Shown here: piece after piece, positions 20,731-30,700 of the stretch
Layout of the letters: every line of letters begins with the position of its first letter
Numbering within the stretch: position 1 is the first letter of the stretch
Assembly: GCA_020796225.1 (NCBI GenBank)
Contig: CM036769.1
Span: 2,266,001-2,330,000 of the forward strand
Source: Arion vulgaris
Taxonomy: Eukaryota > Mollusca > Gastropoda > Stylommatophora > Arionidae
Length of the DNA: 64,000 bases
Direction of reading: 5' to 3'
Program-made: the position numbers and the translations under genes
Notes under the pieces: generated by a model
Told to the model about the DNA's origin: nothing
Database searches by the model: none
Seen by the model: the letters and a program-made list of their open reading frames with translations, nothing else

Positions 20731-20912
20731 TAGGTATCTGCTACTCATGTGATGCTGAACTGACCTGTCAACCGTTATAACTGAACAAATATAGGTATCT
20801 GCTACTCATGTGATGTTGAACTGATCTGTCAACCGTTATAACTGAACAAATATAGGTATCTGCTACTCATGTGATGCTGAACTGATCTGTCAACCGTTAT
20901 AACTGAACAAAT
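20731..20912. repeat. 61-bp tandem repeat, 3 copies
   Basis: Three units begin taggtatctgctactcatgt and continue through tgtcaaccgttataactg, with two or three substitutions. Confidence 0.92.
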
Positions 20913-21009
20913 CATGTTATTCCAACTTGAATTTATTCTTAAACCACACGGCTTAAGTTCCCTAACCACTGCGCTATCGGGCTTCTAATAATTGTCTCAT
21001 AAACATATA

Positions 21010-21560
21010 TGGAGGTATCTGTGTCGTGGAGGTAACGTGCTCGCCTCTCGCTACAAAGGTATTCGGCTCGTTCGTCGTATAAAGCAATCTGCATATTTTT
21101 CGATTTCCTGATCTCAATGAATGTGAGATCAGTCTCCTAGTCCTATCGGTAATGTATGTGAGATCAGTCTCCTAGTCCTATCGGTAATGTATGTGAGATC
21201 AGTCTCCTAGTCCTATCGGTAATGTATGTGAGATCAGTCTCCTAGTCCTATCGGTAATGTATGTGAGATCAGTCTCCTAGTCCTATCGGTAATGTATGTG
21301 AGATCAGTCTCCTAGTCCTATCGGTAATGTATGTGAGATCAGTCTCCTAGTCCTATCGGTAATGTATGTGAGATCAGTCTCCTAGTCCTATCGGTAATGT
21401 ATGTGAGATCAGTCTCCTAGTCCTATCGGTAATGTATGTGAGATCAGTCTCCTAGTCCTATCGGTAATGTATGTGAGATCAGTCTCCTAGTCCTATCGGT
21501 AATGTATGTGAGATCAGTCTCCTAGTCCTATCGGTAATGTATGTGAGATCAGTTTCCTAG
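21010..21560 (+). mobile_element. SINE-B head with 35-bp array
   Basis: The tRNA-like head (gaggtatctgtgtcgtgg, gctcgcctctcgctacaaag) and linker (atatttttcgatttcctg, atctcaatg) match SINE-B at 35066-35180. The sequence then enters the 35-bp array at gtgagatcagtctcctagtc and does not return to SINE-B before the LINE-J RNase H begins. Confidence 0.75.
21123..21560. repeat. 35-bp minisatellite, 12.5 copies
   Basis: Twelve exact 35-bp units plus a partial. Each contains gtgagatcagtctcctagtc, then ctatcggtaatgtat. It derives from the same SINE-B segment (gtgagatcgagttcctagtc at 35 kb) that produced the 59-bp array at 10.6 kb, but with different boundaries. Confidence 0.97.
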
Positions 21561-22069
21561 TGAAAAGAGAACTTGCTCAGCTTTCAGAAAAGGCAGAAAT
21601 TCACTTGCAGTGGATTCCATCTCACTGTGGCATTGCAGGCAATGAGAGTGCCGATATCTTAGCTAAGGAGGGCAGTGCCAAAGAGCAAATTTACCAACCC
21701 TTGTCTTTTCAAGAGGTTAAAACCCTCATACAGAGAAAATGTGCAGTAGACTGGAAGACAAACACTGGATATGATTATGGAAAAGACTCCCTCAAAGACT
21801 TAAGCAGAACAGACCAGGTCATTATATTTCGACTACGCACAGGACACTGCAGACTCAACAAATACTTATACAGACTAGGAATAAGTCAAACAGCTCTCTG
21901 CCAGTGTCAGCAGGCGGAACAGACACCGGAGCATGTCCTGCAAGACTTTCCTCTCCTGGGTGAGCTGAGAAGCAACATGTGGTCACTCCCAGTCAACCTG
22001 AAAACTGAGCTTTGGGGAAACCTGACAGATCTGAAGCTGACTGTCCAGTTTGTGGTCCACAGTAAATGA
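21560..22069 (+). pseudogene. LINE-J 3' coding fragment: RNase H domain and zinc-knuckle-like C-terminus
   Basis: An open frame of 169 codons. Residues about 12-38 read EIHLQWIPSHCGIAGNESADILAKEG, with the GNESAD Asp of RNase H (residue positions only approximate). It continues KYLYRLGISQTALCQCQQ..TPEHVLQDFPL, where the last Cys of the usual CP is replaced by Phe; the 25.9-kb copy keeps QDCPL. It ends in VQFVVHSK-stop. The first RNase H catalytic residues are lost, because the frame begins at the 35-bp array. This is a remnant of a Jockey/CR1-type LINE, intact as a frame but not a complete enzyme. Confidence 0.85.
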
Positions 22070-22186
22070 AGCGCATGACCAGAGATCACTGAAGAAGGAA
22101 ACCTGACAGACCTGAAGCTGACTGCCCAGTTTGTGATTCACAGTAAATGAAGCGCATGACCAGAGATCGCTGAAGAAGAAGATACC
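22015..22186 (+). repeat. LINE-J terminal direct repeats (2 units of about 80 bp)
   Basis: The end of the frame and the 3' UTR contain the block cctgacag, ctgaagctgactg, gcgcatgaccagagatc twice in tandem. The 14.85-kb copy also has two and the 26-kb copy has three. The 3' end is therefore a variable-number repeat within the family. Confidence 0.85.
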
Positions 22187-23206
22187 CAGACAAACAATAA
22201 AACGTAGATCCTGTGTTCAAGTTGAGCAAGTAAAGAAACATTTAGCAATAGAAAATAGATCAGAGTAGACTTTAGACTTCTAAGCAGAAGTCTGTCTTAA
22301 ACAAAAATTGTAAACAGAATTACAACACTCATTTTCACCATCTTCAAAATTACATCGGGTACCCACGTCGAAGCGGAGCAGATACCCACGTCGAAGCGAA
22401 GCGGGTACCCACGTCGAAGCGGAGCGGGTACTCACGTCGAAGTGGAGCGGGTACCCACGTCGAAGCGGAGCGGGTACCCACGTCGAAGCGGAGCGGGTAC
22501 CCACGTCGAAGCGGAGCGGGTACTCACGTCGAAGCGGAGCGGGTACTCACGTCGAAGCGGAGCGGGTACTCACGTCGAAGCGGAGCGGGTACCCACGTCG
22601 AAGCGGAGCGGTACCACGTCGAAGCGGAGCTGGTACCCACGTCGAAGCAGAGCGGGTACCCACGTCGAAGCGGAGCGGGTACTCACGTCGAAGCGGAGCA
22701 GATACCCACGTCGAAGCGGAGCAGATACCCACGTCGAAGCGGAGCAGATACCCACGTCGAAGCGGAGTCGGTACCCACGTCGAAGCGGAGCCGATACCCA
22801 CGTCGAAGCGGAGCGGGCGCCCACGTCAAAGTGGAGCGGGTACCCACGTCGAAGCGGAGCGGGTACTCACGTCGAAGCGGAGCGGGTACTCACGTCGAAG
22901 CGGAGCGGGTACTCACGTCGAAGCGGAACGGGTACCCACGTCGAAGCGGAGCAGATACCCACGTCGAAGCGGAGCAGATACCCACGTCGAAGCGGAGCAG
23001 ATACCCACGTCGAAGCGAAGTCGGTACCCACGTCGAAGCGGAGCCGATACCCACGTCGAAGCGGAGCGGGCGCCCACGTCAAAGTGGAGCGGGTACCCAC
23101 GTCGAAGCGGAGCGCGTACACAGTCACTGAAATATTCCTGTGTAAGATAGAGATTGAAACACACATGGTTATTCACCGAAGTGTGCATGATGATGGTCTA
23201 ATATAT

Positions 23207-23239
<33 letters not shown>

Positions 23240-23245
23240 GGGTTT
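22187..23245 (+). mobile_element. SINE-B 3' part with internal 23-bp array and (ATCA)n tail
   Basis: From gacaaacaataaaacgtag it follows SINE-B through tgtgttcaagttgagca and ttttcaccatcttcaaaat to tacatcgg. The array follows. It then returns to SINE-B with ctgaaatattcctgtgtaag, acacacatggttattcacc and an (ATCA)n run at 23207-23238. At 35.37-35.41 kb the same interval is a short single-copy stretch. Confidence 0.8.
22357..23113. repeat. 23-bp minisatellite, 33 copies, with an 11-unit higher-order duplication
   Basis: Units read gggtacccacgtcgaagcgg plus agc, with variants agatacc, gggtactc, gtcggtac and gggcgccc. The rare variant gggcgcccacgtcaaagtgg occurs at 22815 and 23068, 253 bp (11 x 23) apart. 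The order of variants before it is the same, showing a block duplication. One unit is 2 bp short. Confidence 0.95.
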
Positions 23246-23345
23246 AGTAGCATTCTGATATTGTTTATTTGTTTGATATGACTTAGATGTGTGTTCAGTA
23301 CATGTGTTGTGTTCTTAGTGTCTTTGAAAATAAGAAGTTTTAAGA

Positions 23346-23544
23346 TCAGTTATCAGTTATATCAGGACTATCATCATAGCAATCCGGACATGTTCATAGG
23401 TGCTCCGATCTCCGCCTCAGTAATTCCAGCAGTGTCCAGCAGCCCAACACGCTAGTTCAATGTTGCTTAATCAATCTCTTTGCATATTTAGTATGTCGTT
23501 CTTTTCGGGTTGCATCAATGTTGACACCAGATTTTTTAGGATGA
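23346..23544 (-). pseudogene. LINE-N 3' fragment, antisense
   Basis: Antisense it reads KKSGVNIDATRKERHTKYAKRLIKQH-stop. Out of frame it continues with WTLL.., RRRSEHL.TCP and an (ATAACTG)n 3' tail at 23346-23360. It matches the end of the 2576-3118 copy. Confidence 0.75.
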
Positions 23545-23848
23545 GTTTTAAGAACGCCAGGGGAAGTACCACATCGGAGCCAATGAATTTGATCAATACA
23601 TAGAAAGAGTTTTAAGAACGACAGGGGAAGTCCCAGAGCCAATGAATATTATCAATACATAGAAAGAGTTTTAAGAACGCCAGGTGAACCACATCGGAGC
23701 CAATGAATACGATCAATACATAGAAAGAGTTTTAAGAACACTAGGGAAACCACATCGGAGCCAATGAATATGATCAATACATAGAAAGAGTTTTAAGAAC
23801 GTCAGGGGTACCACATCGGAGCCAATGAATATGATCAATACATAGACA
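23545..23848. repeat. 59-64-bp tandem repeat, 5 copies
   Basis: Units start gttttaagaacgccagggg and end atcaatacatagaaaga. Starts are at 23545, 23609, 23668, 23729 and 23790. Units differ by small indels. Confidence 0.9.
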
Positions 23849-23870
23849 ATGAACAAGTAAAATGGCCTTT

Positions 23871-24078
23871 TTGTACAAACCTTTATCTAAGGTACTCATT
23901 GCCCTAGCCCTACAGACGAGCGTTGTACAAACCCTTATCTAAGGTACCCATTGCCCTAGTCCTACAGACGAGCGTTGTACAAACCTTTATCTAAGGTACC
24001 CATTGCCCTAGCCCTACAGAAGGGCGTTGTACAAACCTTTATCTAAGGTACACATTGCCCTAGCCCTACAGACGAGCG
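23871..24078. repeat. 52-bp tandem repeat, 4 copies
   Basis: Units run from ttgtacaaacctttatctaa to tacagacgagcg, each exactly 52 bp, with few substitutions. Confidence 0.93.
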
Positions 24079-24594
24079 TTTTAAAGAACATAATCAGTTT
24101 TGTGCGCTGTGCAACACTCGGTAGATTTCTATCGGCAAGGACAGATTTCATTTCTATCTCAGAACTGTGTTTCTTCCAGTCGTCACTACTTTCTATCTTC
24201 ATTTCTTCCTCAATCCTTAATTCTTCTTTCCAGCCTTGATCTCGCTCTCCCAGATCTTCATTTCCCCCTCCCACACCGTCTCTTGTGTCTCCACTCCTTT
24301 TGAAAACCTGTTAACTAACGTACAGACACGAATGCGGAAATCACGCCCGACGGGGAGACAACGAGCATTTCTTACTCCTGGGAGTTTCGTGTAAGACATA
24401 GCACCTTTATCCGTTGAATAATGGCCGCCCCAAGTCAAAAGTTACAATTTATCTTATCGGTTTCTGAGATTGTCAGACATTGAAATTAAAACACGATCTT
24501 CTTTTTCTGTTTCTTATTCCCTTTTCATTTCTTTCTTCTAGTTGTATGTAAGATAACAAAATGTAAAGGAATTCTTGTCATCGCAGAAGGTATA
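24079..24594. other. No recognisable gene
   Basis: TC-rich then AT-rich sequence. Both strands have 60-86 codon frames without recognisable motifs. Confidence 0.4.
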
Positions 24595-24800
24595 TTGGGT
24601 AATACGGTGTTAGGTCCATTTTTTTCGTTGACTGTCGGCACACGATGGCTGATGTGGTCAACATGACTCTGATCGTCTTTACTTTTCAGCGTTTTTCCTG
24701 GTACCCAATTGAGGCTGGGTCGACAAGAGAGCCGTTACGGTCGGAAAAAATGCCATGCCCACTGTGGGATTGAACCCGGACTACTAGCCTTAGAGGCATC
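24595..24800 (-). mobile_element. tRNA-derived SINE (SINE-E), antisense
   Basis: Antisense, the head gives ctaaggctagtagtccgg and a B box gggttcaatcccac. The body follows with gcatggcattttttccg, gggtaccaggaaaa and catcgtgtgccgacag. Related sequence lies at 18262-18360 and, split by SINE-C, at 54370-54720. Confidence 0.7.
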
Positions 24801-25265
24801 ATCATCAGGTGCCGGGCCAGCTTGCGTAGGCGATCATGGATATCCACAAATCTCTATCTTTGTTGTTTGCTATCAATTCAGATGTTGACGCTCTACTGAG
24901 CCATGAAGTCAGGCTATCCACAATTTTCTCTCTCTGTCTTCCTCTGTCTTGTCTACCCACGATTTTACCAGTTATTACAATGTGTTCTAAACCTCCTCTC
25001 CCCATCACATGCCCGAAAAATGATGACTGCCTCTTCTTATATTGATAATAAGTTTTCTGTGTGTCTTGACCTCATTCAACACCTCAACATTAGTCATTTT
25101 AGCAGTCCATGAGATTCTCATTATTCTTCTGTAAAACTACATCTCTGTAGCCTCCAGAGATTTTCCGATCTGTTTGTTTATTGTCCATGACTCACATCCG
25201 CATGTCATTATTGGTTCGATGTAGCACTGAATAACTCGCATTCTGATCTCAACTGACAACTATGA
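24794..25265 (-). pseudogene. LINE-G fragment: post-RT C-terminal region, antisense
   Basis: Antisense translation, with frame changes, gives CYIEPIMTCGCESWTINKQ, SLEATEM, RRIMRISWTAKMTN, SSFFGHVMGRGGLEH and DRGRQREKIVDSLTSWL. It ends in KDRDLWISMIAYAS..GT-stop. This is a recognisable LINE polyprotein end. The copy at 60.4-61.0 kb belongs to the same or a sister family. Several stops and shifts. Confidence 0.85.
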
Positions 25266-25383
25266 GGCATGCTCACTAACAACTAAACTATTGCGGCTCT
25301 CGGTTATATGTACAAGAAGGTATTTTGTATACTTGATGAATGAATTATAACATATTTTGTCATACAAGACACATATTGTCTAC

Positions 25384-25880
25384 TTCTTCACCTTTCAACT
25401 CCCAACGGAGCATAGGTCTTCACCAAACTGCATCCAGCTCTTCCTCTCTCTTGCCATCCCTTCCAATTCTTTCCATGTTTTACCTATCCTTTGAATATCA
25501 GCCTCCAGTTCGCTTTTCCAAGTATTTCTAGGCCTTCCACTACTCATTTTTCATGCGGGTTCCAAAACAGTGCTTATCTTGCAATGTTTCCGGTCGGTCT
25601 TCTCAATGCGTTTCCTATCCGTTGTCAGCGTCTCTCCTTAGCTTTCTCCACTGGTATCTGCTTAGTTCTTTCTTTGACTTCATCGTTCTGAACCTGATCT
25701 CAGTCCCTCTATTATACGTAAACATCCATTTATGAAAGTCTGTAGTTTTCTGGTGGTTTCTTTTGTTGTCTTCCATGTTTCCGAGCCATAGAACAGCACT
25801 GGCTTCACATTGATTTAAAGATTCTCAGCTTTGTGTTTGTTTTGATCCCCTTTTGACTTCAATATCTTACTCAATGCAAT
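25384..25880 (-). pseudogene. LINE-H fragment: post-RT C-terminal region, antisense
   Basis: Antisense it gives NVKPVLFYGSETWKTTKETT, KLQTFINGCLR, GRPRNTWKSELEADIQRIGK, TWKELEGMARERKSW and EDLCSVGS-stop, across several frame changes. It is the same family as positions 1-371 and 54107-54370, and carries MARERKS only once. Confidence 0.85.
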
Positions 25881-25885
25881 AAAGT

Positions 25886-26270
25886 CTAGGAATAAGTCAA
25901 ACAACTCTCTGCCAGTCTCAGCAAGCGGAACAGACACCGTAGCATATCCTGCAAGACTGTCCTCTCATGTGTGAGCTGAGAAGCAACATGTGGCCACACC
26001 CAGTCGACCTGAAAACTAAGCTTTGGGGAAACCTGACAGACCTGAATCTGACTGCCCAGTTTGTGGTCCACAGTAAATTAAGCGCATGACCAGAGATCGT
26101 TGAATAAGGAAACCTGACAGACCTGAATTTGACTACCCAGTTTGTGGTCCACAGTAAATTAAGCGCATGACCAGAGATCGTTGAATAAGGAAACCTGACA
26201 GACCTGAATCTGACTGCCCAGTTTGTGCTCCACAGTAAATTAATTAATCACATGACCAGAGATCGCTGAA
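25886..26270 (+). pseudogene. LINE-J 3' fragment with three terminal repeats
   Basis: It starts at LGISQTTLCQSQQAEQTP and continues HILQDCPLMCELRSNMW to VQFVVHSK-type sequence. Three approximately 80-bp terminal units follow (cctgacag..., gcgcatgaccagagatcg). It ends in a gaagacgaagtattatt tail rather than SINE-B sequence. The left junction directly abuts the antisense LINE-H. Confidence 0.8.
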
Positions 26271-26484
26271 GACGAAGTATTATTATCTTGACATCTTTGT
26301 TTGTTCCTCCTTCTGTGTCTATATTGCTACCAATGTATATGTATATATACACAGATTGTAAAGTAATAAATATAAATATCATGTTCACGTTCATCAGAAT
26401 GGAAATTAATATTAATAAATATATGAACGATATGTATCGAAAAAGAGGGGAAGTAACGAATGATGTAGATAAGACTAAGAGATT
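26271..26484. other. AT-rich sequence, nothing recognisable
   Basis: It contains short (TA)n runs and no motif-bearing frame. Confidence 0.35.
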
Positions 26485-26770
26485 TGTTAGGATATAGTTA
26501 TTGCCCATGCGCAATATCTGCAGAAATTGATGGCTGCAGTAGAACTTCAACATCTTCCTTTTTCCTTTTCTCTAATCTTATTTTGCTTCCCTCACAGCGT
26601 CGGGATAAGAAGATTTCTAGAACAGGTTTGTTTATGTGCTTCATAAATAGTGTTTTTCACCGCCTCTGTTATTTCTAAGGTCCACCTTTTGTGTGGACGA
26701 CCTTTTGCTTAGTATCCACTGTATCGGAGTATACTTTACGTGCCTTGCGATTGTAATACATTCAATCTAA
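26485..26770 (-). pseudogene. LINE-L 3' fragment, antisense
   Basis: Antisense it contains aaaggtcgtccacacaaaag, then EITEAVKNTIYEAHKQT and a segment atcttcttatcccgacgct. This is homologous to the left flank of the 47-bp array at 41.5 kb (TEKVKDILHEAHTKTRS, ttatcctgacgcagcg). It is a non-expanded relative of that copy. Confidence 0.65.
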
Positions 26771-26796
26771 CTGTTCTTCATCCATACATTAATCCA

Positions 26797-26850
26797 GTTT
26801 CATTTTAGAATATCTTCAATACACTCCGGACATGTCCATATGTGCTTTAC
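26797..26850 (-). pseudogene. LINE-N terminal fragment, antisense
   Basis: Antisense it reads agcacatatggacatgtccg, then gagtgtattgaagatattc and aaaatgaaactgg. This equals the EHLWTCPE block and tail of the 34.2-kb copy. The 40-bp array begins inside it. Confidence 0.6.
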
Positions 26851-27735
26851 AGATGTCCATGCTAACTTTTGGTTGCGATATGTGCTTTACAGATGTCCAT
26901 GCTAACTTTTGGTTGCGATATGTGCTTTACAGATGTCCATGCTAACTTTTGGTTGCGATATGTGCTTTACAGATGTCCATGCTAACTTTTGGTTGCGATA
27001 TGTGCTTTACAGATGTCCATGCTAACTTTTGGTTGCGATATGTGCTTTACAGATGTCCATGCTAACTTTTGGTTGCGATATGTGCTTTACAGATATCCAT
27101 GCCAACTTTTGGTTGCGATATGTGCTTTACAGATGTCCATGCCAACTTTTGGTTGCGATCTACCATATGTGCTTTACAGATATCCATGTCAACTTTTGGT
27201 TGCGATCTACCATATGTGCTTTACAGATGTCCATGTCAACTTTTGGTTGCGATATGTGCTTTACAGATGTCCATGCCAACTTTTGGTTGCGATATGTGCT
27301 TTACAGATGTCCATGCCAACTTTTGGTTGCGATCTACCATATGTGCTTTACAGATGTCCATGTCAACTTTTGGTTGCGATATGTGCTTTACAGATGTCCA
27401 TGCCAACTTTTGGTTGCGATATGTGCTTTACAGATGTCCATGCCAACTTTTGGTTCGATTACCATGTGCTTTACAGATGTCCATGCTCAACTTTTGGTTG
27501 GATATGTGCTTTACAGATGTCCATGCCAACTTTTGGTTGATCTACCGATATGTGCTTTCAGATGTCCATGTCCATCTTTTTGGTTGCGTATATTGCTTTA
27601 CAGATGTCCATGCCAACTTTTGGTTGCATATGTGCTTTACAGATGTCCATGCCAACTTTTGGTTGCGATCTACCATATGTGCTTTACAGATGTCCATTCA
27701 ACTTTTGTTGCGATCATAGTGCTTTACATGTCATC
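26838..27735. repeat. 40-bp minisatellite, about 22 copies
   Basis: Units begin atatgtgctttacagatgtc and end ttggttgcg. Some units carry an extra ctaccat-type insertion (50 bp). From about 27450 rightward, units lose single bases irregularly and fade into the next array. Frames such as ALQMSMPTFGCDMCFTDVH are artefacts. Confidence 0.93.
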
Positions 27736-27794
27736 CACTTTGTTTTATTCTATAATTGTTGTCTTCAGATTCTTGCTTCTTTAACTTTCTTCAG

Positions 27795-30700
27795 TATGAT
27801 CTTCCATATCTGCTTACTTAACATTCTCAGTATGATTTTCTTCATTTCTCTGCTACTTCATTTCCTTCTATATGATTTTCTTCCATTTCTTTACTTTCAC
27901 ATCTTCTATATGATTTTCTTATTTTCCTTAATCAACTCTCTGTTGATTTTTTCCCTTCTCTGCTTACTTTCAACCTTTCCTTCTAGTATGATTTTTCTTC
28001 CACTTCTCTGCTTACTTTCAACATTTCCTTCTAGTATGATTTTCTTCCATTTTTCTGCTTACTTTCAACCTTTCCTTCTAGTATGATTTTCTTCCATTTC
28101 TCTGCTTACTTTCAACATTTCCTTCTAGTATGATTTTTCTTCCATTTCTCTGCTTACTTTCAACCTTTCCTTCTAGTATGATTTTTCTTCCACTTCTCTG
28201 CTTACTTTCAACCTTTCCTTCTAGTATGATTTTTCTTCCATTTCTCTGCTTACTTTCAACATTTCCTTCTAGTATGATTTTTCTTCCATTTCTCTGCTTA
28301 CTTTCAACATTTCCTTCTAGTATGATTTTTCTTCCATTTCTCTGCTTACTTTCAACATTTCCTTCAGTATGATTTTTCTTCCATTTCTCTGCTTACTTTC
28401 AACATTTCCTTCTAGTATGATTTTCTTTCATTCTCTGCTTACTTTCAACCTTTCCTTAGTATGATTTTCTTTCACTTCTCTGCTTACTTTCAACATTTCC
28501 TTCTAGTATGATTTTCTTCCATTCTCTGCTTACTTTCAACATTTCTTCTAGTATGATTTTTCTTTCACTTCTCTGCTTACTTTCAACATTTCCTTCTAGT
28601 ATGATTTTTCTTCCATTTCTCTGCTTACTTTCAACATTTCCTTCTAGTATGATTTTTCTTTCATTTCTCTGCTTACTTTCAACATTTCCTTCTAGTATGA
28701 TTTTTCTTTCACTTCTCTGCTTACTTTCAACATTTCCTTCTAGTATGATTTTTCTTCCACTTCTCTGCTTACTTTCAACATTTCCTTCAAGTATGATTTT
28801 TCTTTCTTTTTCTGCTTACTTTCAACATTTCCTTCTAGTATGATTTTTCTTCCATTTCTCTGCTTACTTTCAACATTTCCTTCAGTATGATTTTCTTTCA
28901 CTTCTCTGCTTACTTTCAACTTTCCTTCTAGTATGATTTTCTTCCATTCTCTGCTTACTTTCAACATTTCCTTCTAGTATGATTTTTCTTCCACTTCTCT
29001 GCTTACTTTCAACATTTCCTTCTAGTATGATTTTTCTTCCATTTCTCTGCTTACTTTCAACATTTCCTTCTAGTATGATTTTTCTTCCACTTCTCTGCTT
29101 ACTTTCAACATTTCCTTCTAGTATGATTTTCTTCATTCTCTGCTTACTTTCAACATTTCCTTCTAGTATGATTTTCTTCATTTCGTCTTTAACTTTCCTT
29201 CTAGTATGATTTTTCTTCCCTTTCTCTGCTTACTTCAACATTTCCTTCTAGTATGATTTTTCTTTCACTTCTCTGCTTACTTTCAACATTTCCTTCTAGT
29301 ATGATTTTTCTTCCATTTCTCTGCTTACTTTCAACATTTCCTTCTAGTATGATTTTTCTTCCATTTCTCTGCTTACTTTCAACATTTCCTTCTAGTATGA
29401 TTTTTCTTCCATTTCTCTGCTTACTTTCAACTTTTCCTTCTAGTATGATTTTTCTTCCACTTCTCTGCTTACTTTCAACATTTCCTTCTAGTATGATTTT
29501 TCTTCCATTTCTCTGCTTACTTTCAACTTTTCCTTCTAGTATGATTTTCTTCTTCTCTGCTTACTTTCAACATTTCCTTCTAGTATGATTTTCTTCCATT
29601 TTCTCTTACTTTCAACTTTTCCTTCTAGTATGATTTTTCTTCCATTTCTCTGCTTACTTTCAACATTTCCTTCTAGTATGATTTTTCTTCCATTTCTCTT
29701 TACTTTCAACATTTCCTTCTAGTATGATTTTTCTTCCATTTCTCTGCTTACTTTCAACTTTTCCTTCTAGTATGATTTTTCTTCCACTTCTCTGCTTACT
29801 TTCAACTTTTCCTTCTAGTATGATTTTTCTTCCATTTCTCTGCTTACTTTCAACTTTTCCTTCTAGTATGATTTTTCTTCCACTTCTCTTCTGCTTCTTC
29901 ATAATTCTCATTTCACTTCCATTTCTCAGTATGATTTTCTTCCATTTCTCTGCTTACTTTCAACTTTCCTTCTAGTATGATTTTTCTTCCACTTTCTGCT
30001 TACTTTCAACTTTCCTTCTAGTATGATTTTCTTCCACTTCTCTGCTTACTTTCAACATTTCCTTCTAGTATGATTTTTCTTCCACTTCTCTGCTTACTTT
30101 CAACTTTTCCTTCTAGTATGATTTTTCTTCCACTTCTCTGCTTACTTTCAACATTTCCTTCTAGTATGATTTTTCTTCCACTTCTCTGCTTACTTTCAAC
30201 ATTTCCTTCTAGTATGATTTTTCTTCCACTTCTCTGCTTACTTTCAACCTTTCCTTCTAGTATGATTTTTCTTCCACTTCTCTGCTTACTTTCAACTTTT
30301 CCTTCTAGTATGATTTTTCTTCCATTTCTCTCTTAACTTCCTTCTATATTCTTATTTACTTCAACTTTTCCTTCAGTATGATTTTTCTTCCATTTCTCTG
30401 CTTACTTTCAACATTTCCTTCTAGTATGATTTTTCTTCCATTTCTCTGCTTACTTTCAACTTTTCCTTCTAGTATGATTTTTCTTCCATTTCTCTGCTTA
30501 CTTTCAACTTTTCCTTCTAGTATGATTTTTCTTCCACTTCTCTGCTTACTTTCAACATTTCCTTCTAGTATGATTTTTCTTCCATTTCTCTGCTTACTTT
30601 CAACATTTCCTTCTAGTATGATTTTCTTCACTTCTCTGCTTACTTTCAACATTTCCTTCTAGTATGATTTTTCTTCACTTCTCTCTTACTTTCAACTTTC

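Noticed and set aside
23207..23238. (ATCA)n as an independent microsatellite
   Set aside because: It is the 3' tail of SINE-B, seen again at 41.44 kb and in degenerate form at 35.49 kb.
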